64,000 nt of DNA from CBDCME01 sp965218865 (GTDB lineage Bacteria > Pseudomonadota > Alphaproteobacteria > JAAXGF01). Location of the stretch: contig CBDCME010000049.1 of assembly GCA_965218865.1 (NCBI GenBank), positions 1-64,000 of the forward strand. The letters run 5' to 3'. The position numbers and the translations under genes were made by a program. This document shows, piece by piece, positions 27,823 to 36,465 of the stretch. Below the pieces are notes generated by a model, which did no database searches, was not told the origin of the DNA, and saw nothing but the letters and a program-made list of their open reading frames with translations. How positions within the stretch are numbered: the stretch's first letter is position 1; every line of letters starts with the position of its first letter.

Positions 27823-28234
27823 CTACTTTTTCCGCCAGCGTTTTTTGACAAGCCCTATTTTCTTGGCTAATTGGCTTCGCTTGGCAGCATAGTTTGCAGC
27901 TACCATTGGATAATCTGCACCTAAACCCCACCGCTCTCGATACTCATTCGGCGTCATGTCAAAGGCTGTTTTTTTGGTGACGTTTCAGCATCTTGAATTT
28001 CTTGCCGTCCTCAAGGCAGATGAGAAAATCGTATGTGATGGATTTCTTGATCGGGACCGCTGGATTTGGCCTAGAAGCTTGCTCAGGCTGAGCAGTCAAC
28101 CCAATGAGTGTAGAATGCACAGTCGCAATCACGTCCGCCAATTTAGAAATGGCAAGAGCGTTGTTTCCAACATGGGCGCTAACAATCTGAGCTGTCAGCC
28201 GGAATGCCTCCCCTCCAGAATATTCCTCGACCAT
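27823..28234 (-). pseudogene. MucR/Ros-family transcriptional regulator, frameshifted in a homopolymer
   Basis: From the ATG at 28234 (AGGGGGAT upstream) the protein reads 'MVEEYSGGEAFRLTAQIVSA', 'HVGNNALAISKLADVIATVH', then the zinc-finger region 'YDFLICLEDGKKFKMLKRH'. A run of seven A (plus-strand T7 at 27969-27975) shifts the frame. With six A the protein continues 'QKTAFDMTPNEYRERWGLGA' and ends 'KKIGLVKKRWRKK' at 27823, the complete MucR C terminus. The restored length of ~136 residues is normal. MucR regulators control exopolysaccharide, motility and cell-cycle genes in alphaproteobacteria. The slip may be a real mutation, phase variation or a sequencing error. Confidence 0.85.
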
Positions 28235-28606
28235 ATCATCCCCCTGGTTTTGATTTACAATGTGCATTCTAGGCAGCGGCAACCACCGAAGCTAGCCCTG
28301 ACCGGAGCGTCCCTGACTGAAAGACCGCGCAAAACTGCCTCTTGTGAAAGTGTCCTGGCAACGCCGAAAATGGAGTATCACAAAGCCGTGGAACAAGAGT
28401 TCGGTTTTTCCCATCGGCGTGCTTTCCTACCCGAAGCAGAAGTTTTAGCCGAGTTCGACCGCTTTACCGGAAGTATCGGGTGTCTCGCCGAGGACGTGCA
28501 TGGAACGGTTCGTGCGTCGGACAACCGACATGCGGCGGAATCGGACAGTCCTCGTTGAATTGTTTGCGTTCAGCCAGAAACAGACTTTCCCTTATGTAAT
28601 CCGAAG
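28235..28606. other. Intergenic region upstream of mucR
   Basis: No supported gene. It should hold the mucR promoter. A short plus-strand frame from 28372 (MEYHKAVEQEFGFSHRR) has no visible relatives and is not called. Confidence 0.4.
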
Positions 28607-29135
28607 TCAGTGTTCCGTGAGTGCTAGCAAGATGTCGGCGTACCAAGCGCAGTTCAGCCCAAGCGCCTCGTCTAGTTTCAGATCACGCGTTCCTACATCG
28701 AGCCGTGTCGAGTGGATGCCGAGCAGAATCCAAGGTAGATCGCCCTGCACCGGATCTCGCTCACAAAGGCGCATCACGACCGGCGCTCCGCTGGTGCCCC
28801 GGTGCGTGCGCGCATCAGTGAGGAAGTAGCCCTCGCCCTGGAAACGCAAGCCGAATGAAGACGCGATCACCGCGTGGTGCACCACGGGCATGTGGTGCAG
28901 CGTGTCATGGAAGCCAAGCGGAAAACCCACCACCAGCAGCGTGGTGCCGACTTCAACCTGCTCAAGCGGGCCGCACAGGTGCGAGGGCGTGAACGCGCGG
29001 TAGACCGTCGTCTCAGGCAGCGCAGCGCGATCGATTTCGATCGCCGCCACGTCGACCTCTCCAGCAGTGTCGAGGCCTTGGCGCCAGATGCTCTTACCGT
29101 CGCGGTACAGCGGAATCGAGAACCAGGCGGACTTA
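28607..29135 (-). pseudogene. Trypsin-like serine protease, C-terminal part (split by IS630)
   Basis: Reads on from the IS630 end as 'YKSAWFSIPLYRDGKSIW', 'GEVDVAAIEIDR' (Asp region), 'GTTLLVVGFPLGFHDT', then 'THRGTSGAPVV' with the catalytic serine in GTSGAP. The C terminus includes 'WILLGIHSTRLDVG'. Together with 30303-30508 it makes a single ~245-residue protease, probably of the trypsin-like peptidase type. An internal ATG at 29050 could start a fragment lacking the catalytic His and is not likely functional. Confidence 0.78.
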
Positions 29136-29137
29136 TA

Positions 29138-30300
29138 CCAACCGCCCTTAACATTGACTTGTGCGATCCCACGCTCTGAGGCCGATGGACATGATCTTCC
29201 AAGGTTGGTCGGTCAGGTTGTTCCAGGCTTGGCAAGAGGCCTCGACGATGGCTTCATAGGAGTCGCAGACACGATTGGAGAGCCAGTTCTGGCGGAGGTA
29301 TTGCCAGACATTTTCGGCGGGATTGAGCTCCGGGGACTTGGGTGGCAAAGGCACGAGGGAGATGTTCTCCGGGATGCCGAGTTTGGCAGTGGTGTGCCAT
29401 GCGGCTTGGTCGAGCAGCACGACGGCATGGGCGTTTGGGGCAACGGCCCGGCTGATTTCCTCGAGATGCAGGTCCATGGCTTCAGTATTGGCGCGCGGCA
29501 TGACCAGCGCCGCGCCCTCACCGCGCTCGGGGCAGATGGCGCCGAAGAGATACGCCGAAGAGGTCCGTAGGTCCTTGACCTGGCGCGGGCGCGATCCCTT
29601 TGGGGCCCACTGGCGCACCAGGCTGTTCTTCTGGCCGACGCGCATTTCATCTTGAAACCAAACCTCTATGGGCGTGTCCGGTGGCTGTGCCGCTACGATT
29701 TTCGCCAAGTGTTCGGGAAAACTTTTTTTAAATTCCTCCTGTGCCCGCGCATCCTGGCCGACGTGGCGCGGGCGCGCGGAAATATGCGAGAACCCGAGCG
29801 CGGCCAGCAGCTTGCCGACGCTCCGCTCGTGATAGTCCACGCCGAAGCGCGTTCGGATCAGTTGCTTGAGATCGATGCAGCGCCAGCGCACGACCCCATC
29901 CCGTTCGGGATCGGGACCGGCCTCGATAGCCCGCGAAAGCGCCGCCATTTGCGACGGCGTCAACCGACGCAACGCCCCGTTCGGCTTGCGGTCGATCAGA
30001 CCGGCCGGACCTCCCGCGTTGAACCGGTGAACCCAGTCCCGCAACGTCTGCCGATCCATGCCGCCAATACCCGCCGCGCACGCTCGATCCATCCCATCGT
30101 AGATGGCCGCCATCGACAAAAGCCGTCGCGCCTGGTTCCCATCATCGCTCCGTGCCGCAAGAACACGGACTCTTTCAGCATCAAAGTCGTTTCGCAAAGG
30201 AATCGTTGGCATTGAACACACTCCCTTGTTGCCAACAACCTTGAATCACACAAAACCTGGCGTGTAAACCTTTGCGCGAGTCAAACTCTGGGGCGGTTGG
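29138..30300 (-). mobile_element. IS630-family element, copy 3 (intact, 1163 bp)
   Basis: The ends are inverted repeats starting CCAACCGCCC, with TA outside each end; here four bases, TATA, are repeated on both sides (29134-29137 and 30301-30302 extended by TA). The single transposase frame is uninterrupted. It lies inside a protease gene. Confidence 0.93.
29148..30212 (-). CDS. IS630-family transposase, intact (354 aa)
   Basis: N-terminal winged/helix-turn-helix region ('MDRQTLRDWVHRFNAGGPAG', 'LTPSQMAALSRAIEAGPD', 'RTRFGVDYHERSVGKLLAAL'). The DDE superfamily domain has the acidic triad in 'VWFQDEMRVGQK', 'VVLLDQAAWHTTAKL' and 'SPELNPAENVWQYL'. I prefer the ATG at 30212 (AGGGAG eight bases upstream) over the GTG nine bases before it. 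This is the only copy of the three with an unbroken frame, so it could be the source of transposase for the family. Confidence 0.92.
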   Translation of the reverse strand: MPTIPLRNDFDAERVRVLAARSDDGNQARRLLSMAAIYDGMDRACAAGIGGMDRQTLRDWVHRFNAGGPAGLIDRKPNGALRRLTPSQMAALSRAIEAGPDPERDGVVRWRCIDLKQLIRTRFGVDYHERSVGKLLAALGFSHISARPRHVGQDARAQEEFKKSFPEHLAKIVAAQPPDTPIEVWFQDEMRVGQKNSLVRQWAPKGSRPRQVKDLRTSSAYLFGAICPERGEGAALVMPRANTEAMDLHLEEISRAVAPNAHAVVLLDQAAWHTTAKLGIPENISLVPLPPKSPELNPAENVWQYLRQNWLSNRVCDSYEAIVEASCQAWNNLTDQPWKIMSIGLRAWDRTSQC

Positions 30301-30302
30301 TA

Positions 30303-30508
30303 TAAGCCATGTTGCTCGGGTCGATGTGCAGTTCGATCTCGATGCGGTCCGGGAGGTGCTTGCTTGGTTTGTTGATCAACACATGCCGGCTCGTCACCAG
30401 GAACAACCGTTCATTGCGCTCTAAGAAAAAGCCACTCGCATTGGTCAGCCGCCGCTGCTGTTCGAAGGTGAAGACGCGTGAAGCGGCCAGCAGAAGGGAT
30501 TCAATCAT
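30303..30508 (-). pseudogene. Trypsin-like serine protease, N-terminal part (split by IS630)
   Basis: Begins MIESLLLAASRVFTFEQQRR and contains 'NASGFFLERNERLFLVTSRH', where 'VTSRHVL' holds the catalytic histidine of trypsin-like proteases. Ends 'IELHIDPSNMA' at the IS. Excision of the IS with both flanking TA pairs joins 'NMA' to 'YKSAWF' in frame. No signal peptide is obvious. Confidence 0.75.
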
Positions 30509-30703
30509 TGTCGTTTCAGTGCATCGCGTAGGCGAGCTACCTGGTTTGTTGGGAGCTACAACGCATCAAGCCGTTCCTTCCGTTCTTGGTGGCATGACGG
30601 GGCGCTTGAGGTTTCGATTCTTGTTCAAGAGAACGGGATTCGCCGGCTCACGACAGCGACAGAGTCGTACCATCAACAAACCTTCCCGGGAAAGCCAGTT
30701 CAT

Positions 30704-31519
30704 TCACGCCGAACCGGCAATCTCATCCGCCCAGATGCGAAAGCTTTGAAGGGTGTTGGGGCCGAACGTCGTTGTGATAGCGACATCCGCCGCGTCCCGT
30801 CCTCGCGCCATGAGGATCCTACCAATGCGGGGAATATTGTTCCGCGGGTCGAACGTATGCCAATGACCGCCGAGATAAGCCTCGAACCACGCTGCGAAAT
30901 CACCAGGTGGCTGAGGCGGCGGCGTACCCACCTCGCTGAGATACCCAGTGCAGTAGCGCGCGGGGATGTTCATGGCTCGGCAGAATGCCACTGCCAGGTG
31001 TGCGTAGTCGCGACACACCCCGCGGCGCTCCTGATACGCTTCGGAGGCCGTCCTCGTCACCCGCGCGTGCCCATAGCTAAACGTGATGTGCTGATGCGCG
31101 AAATCACAAATCGCTTGGACGCGTGCGCACCCCGGCTCAGTCGCTCCGAACAAGGTCCACGCCAAGTCCAGCAATCGGTCGCTATCGCAGAAGCGGCTCG
31201 CCAGTAGGAAGACGAGAGCCTCTTCGGGAAGCTCTTCAACACGAACTTGTCGAGCATCTGACACGACCGGATCAGGCCAACCGGTATCTCTTACGACGGA
31301 ATCGGTCGAGATGAGTATGCGGCCAATCGGGGCGAGAATCCTACTGCACCAATTGCCAAAGCCGTCGTGGTAACCGGAGATGGGAACGGAGGGGCTGACT
31401 ACGATGTGGTCCGGCATCGCGAGGTCGGAAACGCGTGTAAAATGGATATTCAGCATCAAGATGACCGGAGTCGGTTGCGGGAACTCATACTGCAGTTCGT
31501 AGCCGACCCGAAGTTTCAT
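30704..31519 (-). CDS. Transglutaminase-like cysteine protease family protein, 271 aa
   Basis: N-terminal ~110 residues form the beta-strand domain that often precedes this family ('MKLRVGYELQYEFPQPTPVI'). The transglutaminase core follows with the catalytic Cys in 'RRGVCRDYAHLAVAFCRAM', His in 'LGGHWHTFDPRNN' and the Asp in the same segment. Start set at the ATG 31519, with GGAGAACGAG just upstream. Bacterial members are peptidases or amidases and not cross-linkers; the substrate is unknown. It is intact, unlike its neighbours. Confidence 0.88.
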   Translation of the reverse strand: MKLRVGYELQYEFPQPTPVILMLNIHFTRVSDLAMPDHIVVSPSVPISGYHDGFGNWCSRILAPIGRILISTDSVVRDTGWPDPVVSDARQVRVEELPEEALVFLLASRFCDSDRLLDLAWTLFGATEPGCARVQAICDFAHQHITFSYGHARVTRTASEAYQERRGVCRDYAHLAVAFCRAMNIPARYCTGYLSEVGTPPPQPPGDFAAWFEAYLGGHWHTFDPRNNIPRIGRILMARGRDAADVAITTTFGPNTLQSFRIWADEIAGSA

Positions 31520-31834
31520 CTCGTTCTCCGCTGTCACACGACCGTGCTTGGCTTCGCCTCGATAAGATCAGTGTAGCGCCTCGTCGCCGAAGAGTCCGGA
31601 GTTGGCTAGACCCGGCCGTAGGGAGCGGGGGTCGGCGACGACCGCAAAGCCTCCCAGACCGGACATGGCTCCGCTTTGGTGGGTTTTTTTTGTTCATGAT
31701 TGGCACCAGCCTGGAATGCCTGGAGCGGCGGGGGGACGGCCGCGAGGTGGACGGGTCGGCGAATTCAGCCTACGATACCGATACTCAAATCGCTTCTTTC
31801 CCCGCTTCGGCGGGGACATTTATTGGTGAGGACG
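31520..31834. other. Intergenic region between divergent genes, with a terminator
   Basis: Contains the terminator at 31653-31691 and otherwise no gene I can support. The plus-strand frame running into terB from 31700 has a frame-like but unlikely N terminus. Confidence 0.5.
31653..31691 (+). terminator. Rho-independent terminator candidate
   Basis: An imperfect hairpin pairs CCCAGACCGGA with TCCGCTTTGGTGGG around a CATGGC loop and is followed by a run of eight T. No gene on this strand ends just upstream, so it may terminate a small RNA or a decayed gene. Confidence 0.5.
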
Positions 31835-32305
31835 ATGATCGATCGCATCAAGGCTTTTTTCTCCGCCTCCGCCGGGACGGCGCAGAGCGCCCAGGAACAA
31901 CATAGTTTCGCGGACTTGCAGATTGCCGCGGCGGCCCTTCTGGTCGAAGCTGCGGAAATGGACGCCAACTTCGACGCAGCCGAGCGGACGAAGATTCTCG
32001 AATTGGTGCGGGCGCGGTTCGAGCTAACCGAGGCCGAAGCGCAAAGCCTGCTGGAGCTTGCCGGTGACAAGGTCGCGAGCTCCAGCCAGCTCTACGGCTT
32101 CACGCGGGTGATCAAGGACAACTTCGATCATGAGGAGCGGGTCGAACTCATCGAGATGCTGTGGGAAGTGGTTTACGCGGACGGCATTCTGCACGACATG
32201 GAAGCGAATCTGATGCGGCGCGTTACCGGACTGATCTATGTTCCAGACTGCGAAAGCGGCGCGGCCCGCAAGCGGGTGCTCAAAAAGCTCGGACTGGAAG
32301 GATGA
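31835..32305 (+). CDS. TerB-family (tellurite resistance-like) protein, 156 aa
   Basis: All-alpha cytoplasmic protein starting MIDRIKAFFSASAG, with GGTGAGGA upstream of the ATG. The conserved TerB repeats are visible: 'ADLQIAAAALLVEAAEMDAN' and 'VELIEMLWEVVYADGILHDM', each with the acidic residues that bind metal in the family. Length is normal. Alphaproteobacterial members are usually single-copy genes of unproven role, and a real tellurite function is doubtful without other ter genes, none of which are nearby. Confidence 0.88.
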   Translation: MIDRIKAFFSASAGTAQSAQEQHSFADLQIAAAALLVEAAEMDANFDAAERTKILELVRARFELTEAEAQSLLELAGDKVASSSQLYGFTRVIKDNFDHEERVELIEMLWEVVYADGILHDMEANLMRRVTGLIYVPDCESGAARKRVLKKLGLEG

Positions 32306-32378
32306 CGGCAGCGCCCGAGAAGGGGCTTGGCGGCGATCGCGGGCCGCATCCACCGTGGAAAACTCGGCGGGAACGACC

Positions 32379-34079
32379 TCAAATGTCGGCCAGTTTTTCG
32401 AACAATTTGCCCGTCAACTCATCGAGCGGAAGCGGCCGGCTGAAGAGGTAGCCCTGGGCCAATTCGCAGCCCTCGTTCCTCAGGAACACGGCCTGTTCCT
32501 TCGTTTCAACACCTTCGGCGATGACCGTTTTACGCAGGTTGCGGCCCAACCCGATGATGGCGCGAACGATCTCCTTCGCATCCTGGCTGGTGGCAAGCTT
32601 GCTGACGAACGAGCGGTCGATCTTGATCGTTGAAACGGGGAAGTGATGGAGATAACTGAGGGCCGAGTAACCGGTACCGAAATCGTCGATGGCGATGCTT
32701 ATCCCGCGCTGGTCGAGTTCCGTCAAAATCGCGTGGGCATCGCTCTCGCCGCTCTTGAGCACGCCGGTTTCGGTGATCTCGCATTCGAGCGCGGTGGGCG
32801 GCAGGTTCGCGGCCGTCAAGGCGGCCGTAATTTCGGCGATGAGCCTGTTCTGACGCACCTGCATCGGCGACAGATTTACGGAAATGGTGAGCGGAATCTT
32901 GCTTTCGTCGCGCAGTTTCGCGATGTCACGGCAAGCGCGGGCAAGAACCCATTCGCCGAGGGGCCGAATCACGCCCGTGGCCTCGGCGGTCGATATGAAC
33001 TCTTCGGGTAGGATTTGTTGTCCGTCACGAACCTCCCACCGTATCAGTGCTTCGAAGCCTACAATGAAACATGTTTTTAAATTCACTATTGGTTGGTAAT
33101 ACAATGTGAATTCATCCTTACTCAAAGACTGACGAAGAGATTTCTCGACGCGGTGATGCGGTTTGAAATCCGAATACATTTCCTTATCGAAAAATTTATA
33201 CGCGCCTCCACCCGAATTTTTTGCCTGGTATAGCGCCAGATCGGCTTTGCGCAAGAGATCGTCCGCTGCGATCGCATCGCCGGGAAAAACCGCGATTCCC
33301 AGGCTTGCGCCCATGAACACCTCGTCGCCGTTGAGCTGAAACGGTTCCGAACAGGCGCCGATGATTCGTTGCGCCAGAAGATCGACCGCCTCGCGATCGC
33401 AGATCGCGGTCTGGACGACGGCGAACTCGTCGCCACCCAAACACGCCGCCGTATCCGACGCGCGCAGCGTTTCGGTCAGGCGTTTGGCGACCGTCTTGAG
33501 CATATCGTCGCCGACCTCTTGGCCAAGCTTATCGTTGATTTCCTTGAATTCATCGAGATCGAGGCAATGGAGAGCGACAAGCTGATCATTACGTTGACTG
33601 AGCGCCATCGATTGCTTGAGCCGGTCTTCGAGGACGGTTCGATTGGGGAGGCCGGTCAAGGCGTCGTGGTGGGCCAGATAGCGAACTTCCGTTCGCGCCC
33701 GATGGCGCTCGATGGCGTATCGGATCGCGCGTTCCAGCCCGCTGGCGTCGTAGGCACCCTTGACGAGATAATCCTGGGCCCCCGCGCGAACGGCCTTGTC
33801 GCCAAGCACCGTATCGTGGGCCCCCGTCAGGACGATGATGGGAATCGTGCCGGTCACCCGGGCCAGGCGCTCGACGCTCTCTATCCCGTTCGAATCCGGC
33901 AACGAGGGGTCCAGGAGAACGATGTCGGGTTTCTGGTCCTGAAGGTAGTCGAGCGCCTCGTCGAGCCGCCTCGCGCGGTGAAGCGTGAGCGTGCCGGCCC
34001 GCTCATCGGGGGAATGAATTCCGGCCCTATCCGTGGAGTCGTTTTCGACCAGAAGTACGTCTATCGCCTGCGCGGCCAT
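32379..34079 (-). CDS. Response regulator with GGDEF and EAL domains (cyclic-di-GMP turnover), 566 aa
   Basis: Three domains in order. A receiver domain (residues ~5-125) has the phosphoacceptor Asp in 'IVLLDPSLPDSNG', Thr in 'IIVLTGAHD' and Lys in 'DYLVKGAY'. A GGDEF domain (~135-300) has an intact active site in 'ACLGGDEFAVV'. An EAL domain (~310-560) has 'VGFEALIRW', 'LTISVNLSPMQ', 'ECEITETG', 'IDDFGTGYSALSYL', 'IKIDRSFV' and 'IAEGVET'. Both enzymatic signatures are complete, so it could make or degrade c-di-GMP. No partner histidine kinase is adjacent. Start is the ATG at 34079, preceded by an in-frame TTG. Confidence 0.93.
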   Translation of the reverse strand: MAAQAIDVLLVENDSTDRAGIHSPDERAGTLTLHRARRLDEALDYLQDQKPDIVLLDPSLPDSNGIESVERLARVTGTIPIIVLTGAHDTVLGDKAVRAGAQDYLVKGAYDASGLERAIRYAIERHRARTEVRYLAHHDALTGLPNRTVLEDRLKQSMALSQRNDQLVALHCLDLDEFKEINDKLGQEVGDDMLKTVAKRLTETLRASDTAACLGGDEFAVVQTAICDREAVDLLAQRIIGACSEPFQLNGDEVFMGASLGIAVFPGDAIAADDLLRKADLALYQAKNSGGGAYKFFDKEMYSDFKPHHRVEKSLRQSLSKDEFTLYYQPIVNLKTCFIVGFEALIRWEVRDGQQILPEEFISTAEATGVIRPLGEWVLARACRDIAKLRDESKIPLTISVNLSPMQVRQNRLIAEITAALTAANLPPTALECEITETGVLKSGESDAHAILTELDQRGISIAIDDFGTGYSALSYLHHFPVSTIKIDRSFVSKLATSQDAKEIVRAIIGLGRNLRKTVIAEGVETKEQAVFLRNEGCELAQGYLFSRPLPLDELTGKLFEKLADI

Positions 34080-34340
34080 CAAAATTTACGCTTTGATTTG
34101 TTCAGAAGGGTGTTGACGGCCCCGGGTGTTGACGGAATTTGTCCACACCCTTGTACCACATCGAGGCCTCGGGCGCGAATTTCAAGAACCGTTCTCGGAG
34201 CGATGCGTGAGCTTTCGGGGCGGCAACCCACCACCACATTTTCCCATCATAAAGAACGCGGGAAGGGCATGGACGGCGGGGTGCCGGCCCCTTTGTCCCG
34301 AATACTTCGACTCCAAGGGTCGGGTTCGTCGGGATCGAAG

Positions 34341-34634
34341 CTAGCGAGCTTCCACGATTCCCATGATGTCGGATTCTTTCATGATCAGGAATTCCTCGCC
34401 GTCGAGCTTGACCTAGCTCCCCGACCATTTGCCGAACAGAATCCGGTCGCCCGCCTTGACGTCGAGGGAAACGACCTTTCCGTTTTCGTCGCGGCCGCCC
34501 CGACCGACGGACAGCACCTGCCCTTCCATGGGTTTTTCCTTGGCCGTATCCGGGATGATCACGCCGCCCGATGACTTTTCTTCCTGTTCGATGCGGCGCA
34601 CCACGACGCGGTCGTGCAGGGGCTTGATATTCAT
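34341..34634 (-). pseudogene. groES: Orphan co-chaperonin GroES with an amber codon at residue 74
   Basis: The frame begins MNIKPLHDRVVVRRIEQEEK and shows the mobile-loop region 'SSGGVIIPDTAKEKPMEGQV' and 'VKAGDRILFGKWSGS'. A TAG at 34413-34415 stands where Glu is usual (GAG to TAG). After it the same frame continues 'VKLDGEEFLIMKESDIMG' to a normal stop at 34341, giving the full ~97-residue family length. GroES forms the heptameric lid of GroEL. No groEL follows, and the truncated product would lack its C-terminal strands, so another groES-groEL locus presumably exists elsewhere. Confidence 0.88.
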
Positions 34635-34729
34635 ACTCCGTTCTCCTCGTTTCGAATCGGGCGCGCTTCAAGGGTGCGGATCGCGAGACGCTGTCGCCGC
34701 GCCTATCTATTCCTGCGAAAAAAGAAGTT

Positions 34730-36049
34730 TCAAGCCGGTGGTTCGGCCTGCATTTGCCGGAATCGCGCGAGATCGGCCTGGTCCAAATTGACCTTCATGT
34801 GAACGCAGGAATCGTCGTCGACCCGGTGAATGACTTCCCCGTGCCGGTAGAGCCAGGCGATCGCCCGGCCATCGTCATGAGGAACCCGCAGGGCGACGGT
34901 CGGGAACGCCGGCGCGCACCTTTCGTCGATCGTGCGGAGGAGGACCGAGGCTCCGTCGCCCGTCCGCGCCGACAGGGCGACACGATTGCCATCGTTGGTG
35001 GCGGCGATCTGGCGGCGCGACCCGGAATCGAGCAGGTCGGTCTTGTTGCACGCCTCGATCAAGCCGTCGTTGACGACGTGTTCCAACCCGAGCGTCTGGA
35101 GAACCGAATGTACGTCCTTTTTCTGGGCCTCGCTCTCGGGGTGGGCGATGTCGCGCACGTGGACGATGATATCGGCTTCGCAGACCTCTTCGAGAGTCGC
35201 TCGAAAGGCGGCGACAAGGAGCGTCGGAAGCTGCGATACGAAGCCGACGGTGTCGGAGAGGATGACGCGCCGCCCGGACGGCAAGGTCACGCCGCGCAAC
35301 GTCGGGTCGAGAGTCGCGAACAATTTGTCGGCGACGACCACGTCGGCTCCGGTGAGGCGGTTGAATAGAGTCGATTTTCCCGCGTTCGTATAACCGACGA
35401 GCGCCACCACTGGATAGGGAACACGCTTACGCGCCGTGCGATGGAGAGCACGGGTCCGGGTGACGTCCGCGAGCTCGCTTCGAATATGGGCAATGCGTTC
35501 GTCGATCTGACGGCGGTCCGATTCGAGCTGTGATTCCCCGGGACCGCCAAGGAATCCGAAACCGCCGCGCTGCCGTTCCAGGTGTGTCCACGAGCGGACC
35601 AGGCGGCTGCGCTGATAGTTCAAGGCCGCCAATTCGACCTGTAGGCGTCCGTCGCGTGTTCGGGCACGATCGGCGAAAATATCGAGGATGAGACCCGTTC
35701 GATCGATCACTTTACATTGCCAGGCACGCTCGAGATTGCGTTGCTGGACCGGGGTCAGTGCCCCGTCGATGATGACGACCCCGATTCCGGCCTCGGCGAT
35801 GCGGTTGCCGATCAGGTCGCGTTTGCCGCACCCGAAAAGCGTTGCCGGACGTCTGCGCTGGAGGCGAACCGTTTCCGCGAAAACGATATCGAGAGAAATC
35901 GCGCGGGCCAGCGATATTGCCTCTTCAAGGCGGCTGAGAGACGACGCCGGACCTTCTCGCGACTTTTCGTTCGGGTGAATAACAGCGGCACGAAGCCCGT
36001 TCTCGTTACGCGCGTCGCCGCCGGTGAGTTTCCCGCTACTCGACTTCAC
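34730..36049 (-). CDS. hflX: GTPase HflX
   Basis: Ribosome-associated GTPase that can split stalled ribosomes. It has the N-terminal HflX subdomain ('VFAETVRLQRRRPATLFGCG'), a conserved glycine-rich linker ('GGFGFLGGPGESQLESDRRQ') and a G domain with G1 'GYTNAGKST', G3 'DTVGF' and G4 'NKTD'. Length ~439 residues is normal. I use the GTG at 36049, which overlaps the 3' end of hfq by 14 bases; an upstream TTG is also open. The hfq-hflX pair is conserved across proteobacteria and points to one transcript. Confidence 0.94.
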   Translation of the reverse strand: MKSSSGKLTGGDARNENGLRAAVIHPNEKSREGPASSLSRLEEAISLARAISLDIVFAETVRLQRRRPATLFGCGKRDLIGNRIAEAGIGVVIIDGALTPVQQRNLERAWQCKVIDRTGLILDIFADRARTRDGRLQVELAALNYQRSRLVRSWTHLERQRGGFGFLGGPGESQLESDRRQIDERIAHIRSELADVTRTRALHRTARKRVPYPVVALVGYTNAGKSTLFNRLTGADVVVADKLFATLDPTLRGVTLPSGRRVILSDTVGFVSQLPTLLVAAFRATLEEVCEADIIVHVRDIAHPESEAQKKDVHSVLQTLGLEHVVNDGLIEACNKTDLLDSGSRRQIAATNDGNRVALSARTGDGASVLLRTIDERCAPAFPTVALRVPHDDGRAIAWLYRHGEVIHRVDDDSCVHMKVNLDQADLARFRQMQAEPPA

Positions 36050-36290
36050 CTTCCTCCTTGCCCTGGTCAAAAAGCTGGATCGCCATCGCCGGCATTACCG
36101 TGGAGATCGCGTGCTTATACACAAGCTGCACGTGACCGTTTCGACGCAAAAGCACCGAAAAGTTATCGAACCAACTGATGACACCTTGAAGCTTGACCCC
36201 GTTGATCAGGAAGATCGTTACGGGAAGCTTGTTCTTACGAACGTGATTTAGGAAGACGTCTTGTACGTTTTGTGATTTGTCCGATGACAT
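36036..36290 (-). CDS. hfq: RNA chaperone Hfq
   Basis: 84 residues starting MSSDKSQNVQDVFLNHVRKN. It has the Sm1 motif ('KLPVTIFLINGVKLQGVIS'), Sm2 motif ('YKHAISTVMP') and the short tail typical of alphaproteobacteria. It forms a hexamer that binds small RNAs and mRNAs. The start ATG has a strong GGGGGGAG site seven bases upstream. hflX follows with an overlap. Confidence 0.97.
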   Translation of the reverse strand: MSSDKSQNVQDVFLNHVRKNKLPVTIFLINGVKLQGVISWFDNFSVLLRRNGHVQLVYKHAISTVMPAMAIQLFDQGKEEGEVE

Positions 36291-36465
36291 TATCACTCCC
36301 CCCTTTGGTTTCTAACGAGGAGCCTTTTGATATCGCTGTTGGTGGGGTCGCCCCTTTTCGGTCGCCTCACCTCAAGAGACCCTAGCGGAACCGTCACGAC
36401 GTCTCAAGCCCGTGTTTGCATCGATGACGCTCTCGCGACCGCCCGCATGTATCGTATATATGCTG

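Noticed and set aside
34102..34400. Coding sequence on the minus strand downstream of groES ('KMWWWVAAPKAHASLRERF')
   Set aside because: It is a continuation of an out-of-frame groES shadow with no start signal of its own; no family recognised.
34413..34415. Amber (TAG) recoding, because groES, the ABC ATPase and IS3 OrfB are all broken by TAG
   Set aside because: TAG is used as an ordinary stop in intact, tightly packed genes here (for example the 61154 gene, the third antiporter subunit and sfsA), and no suppressor or pyrrolysine machinery is visible.
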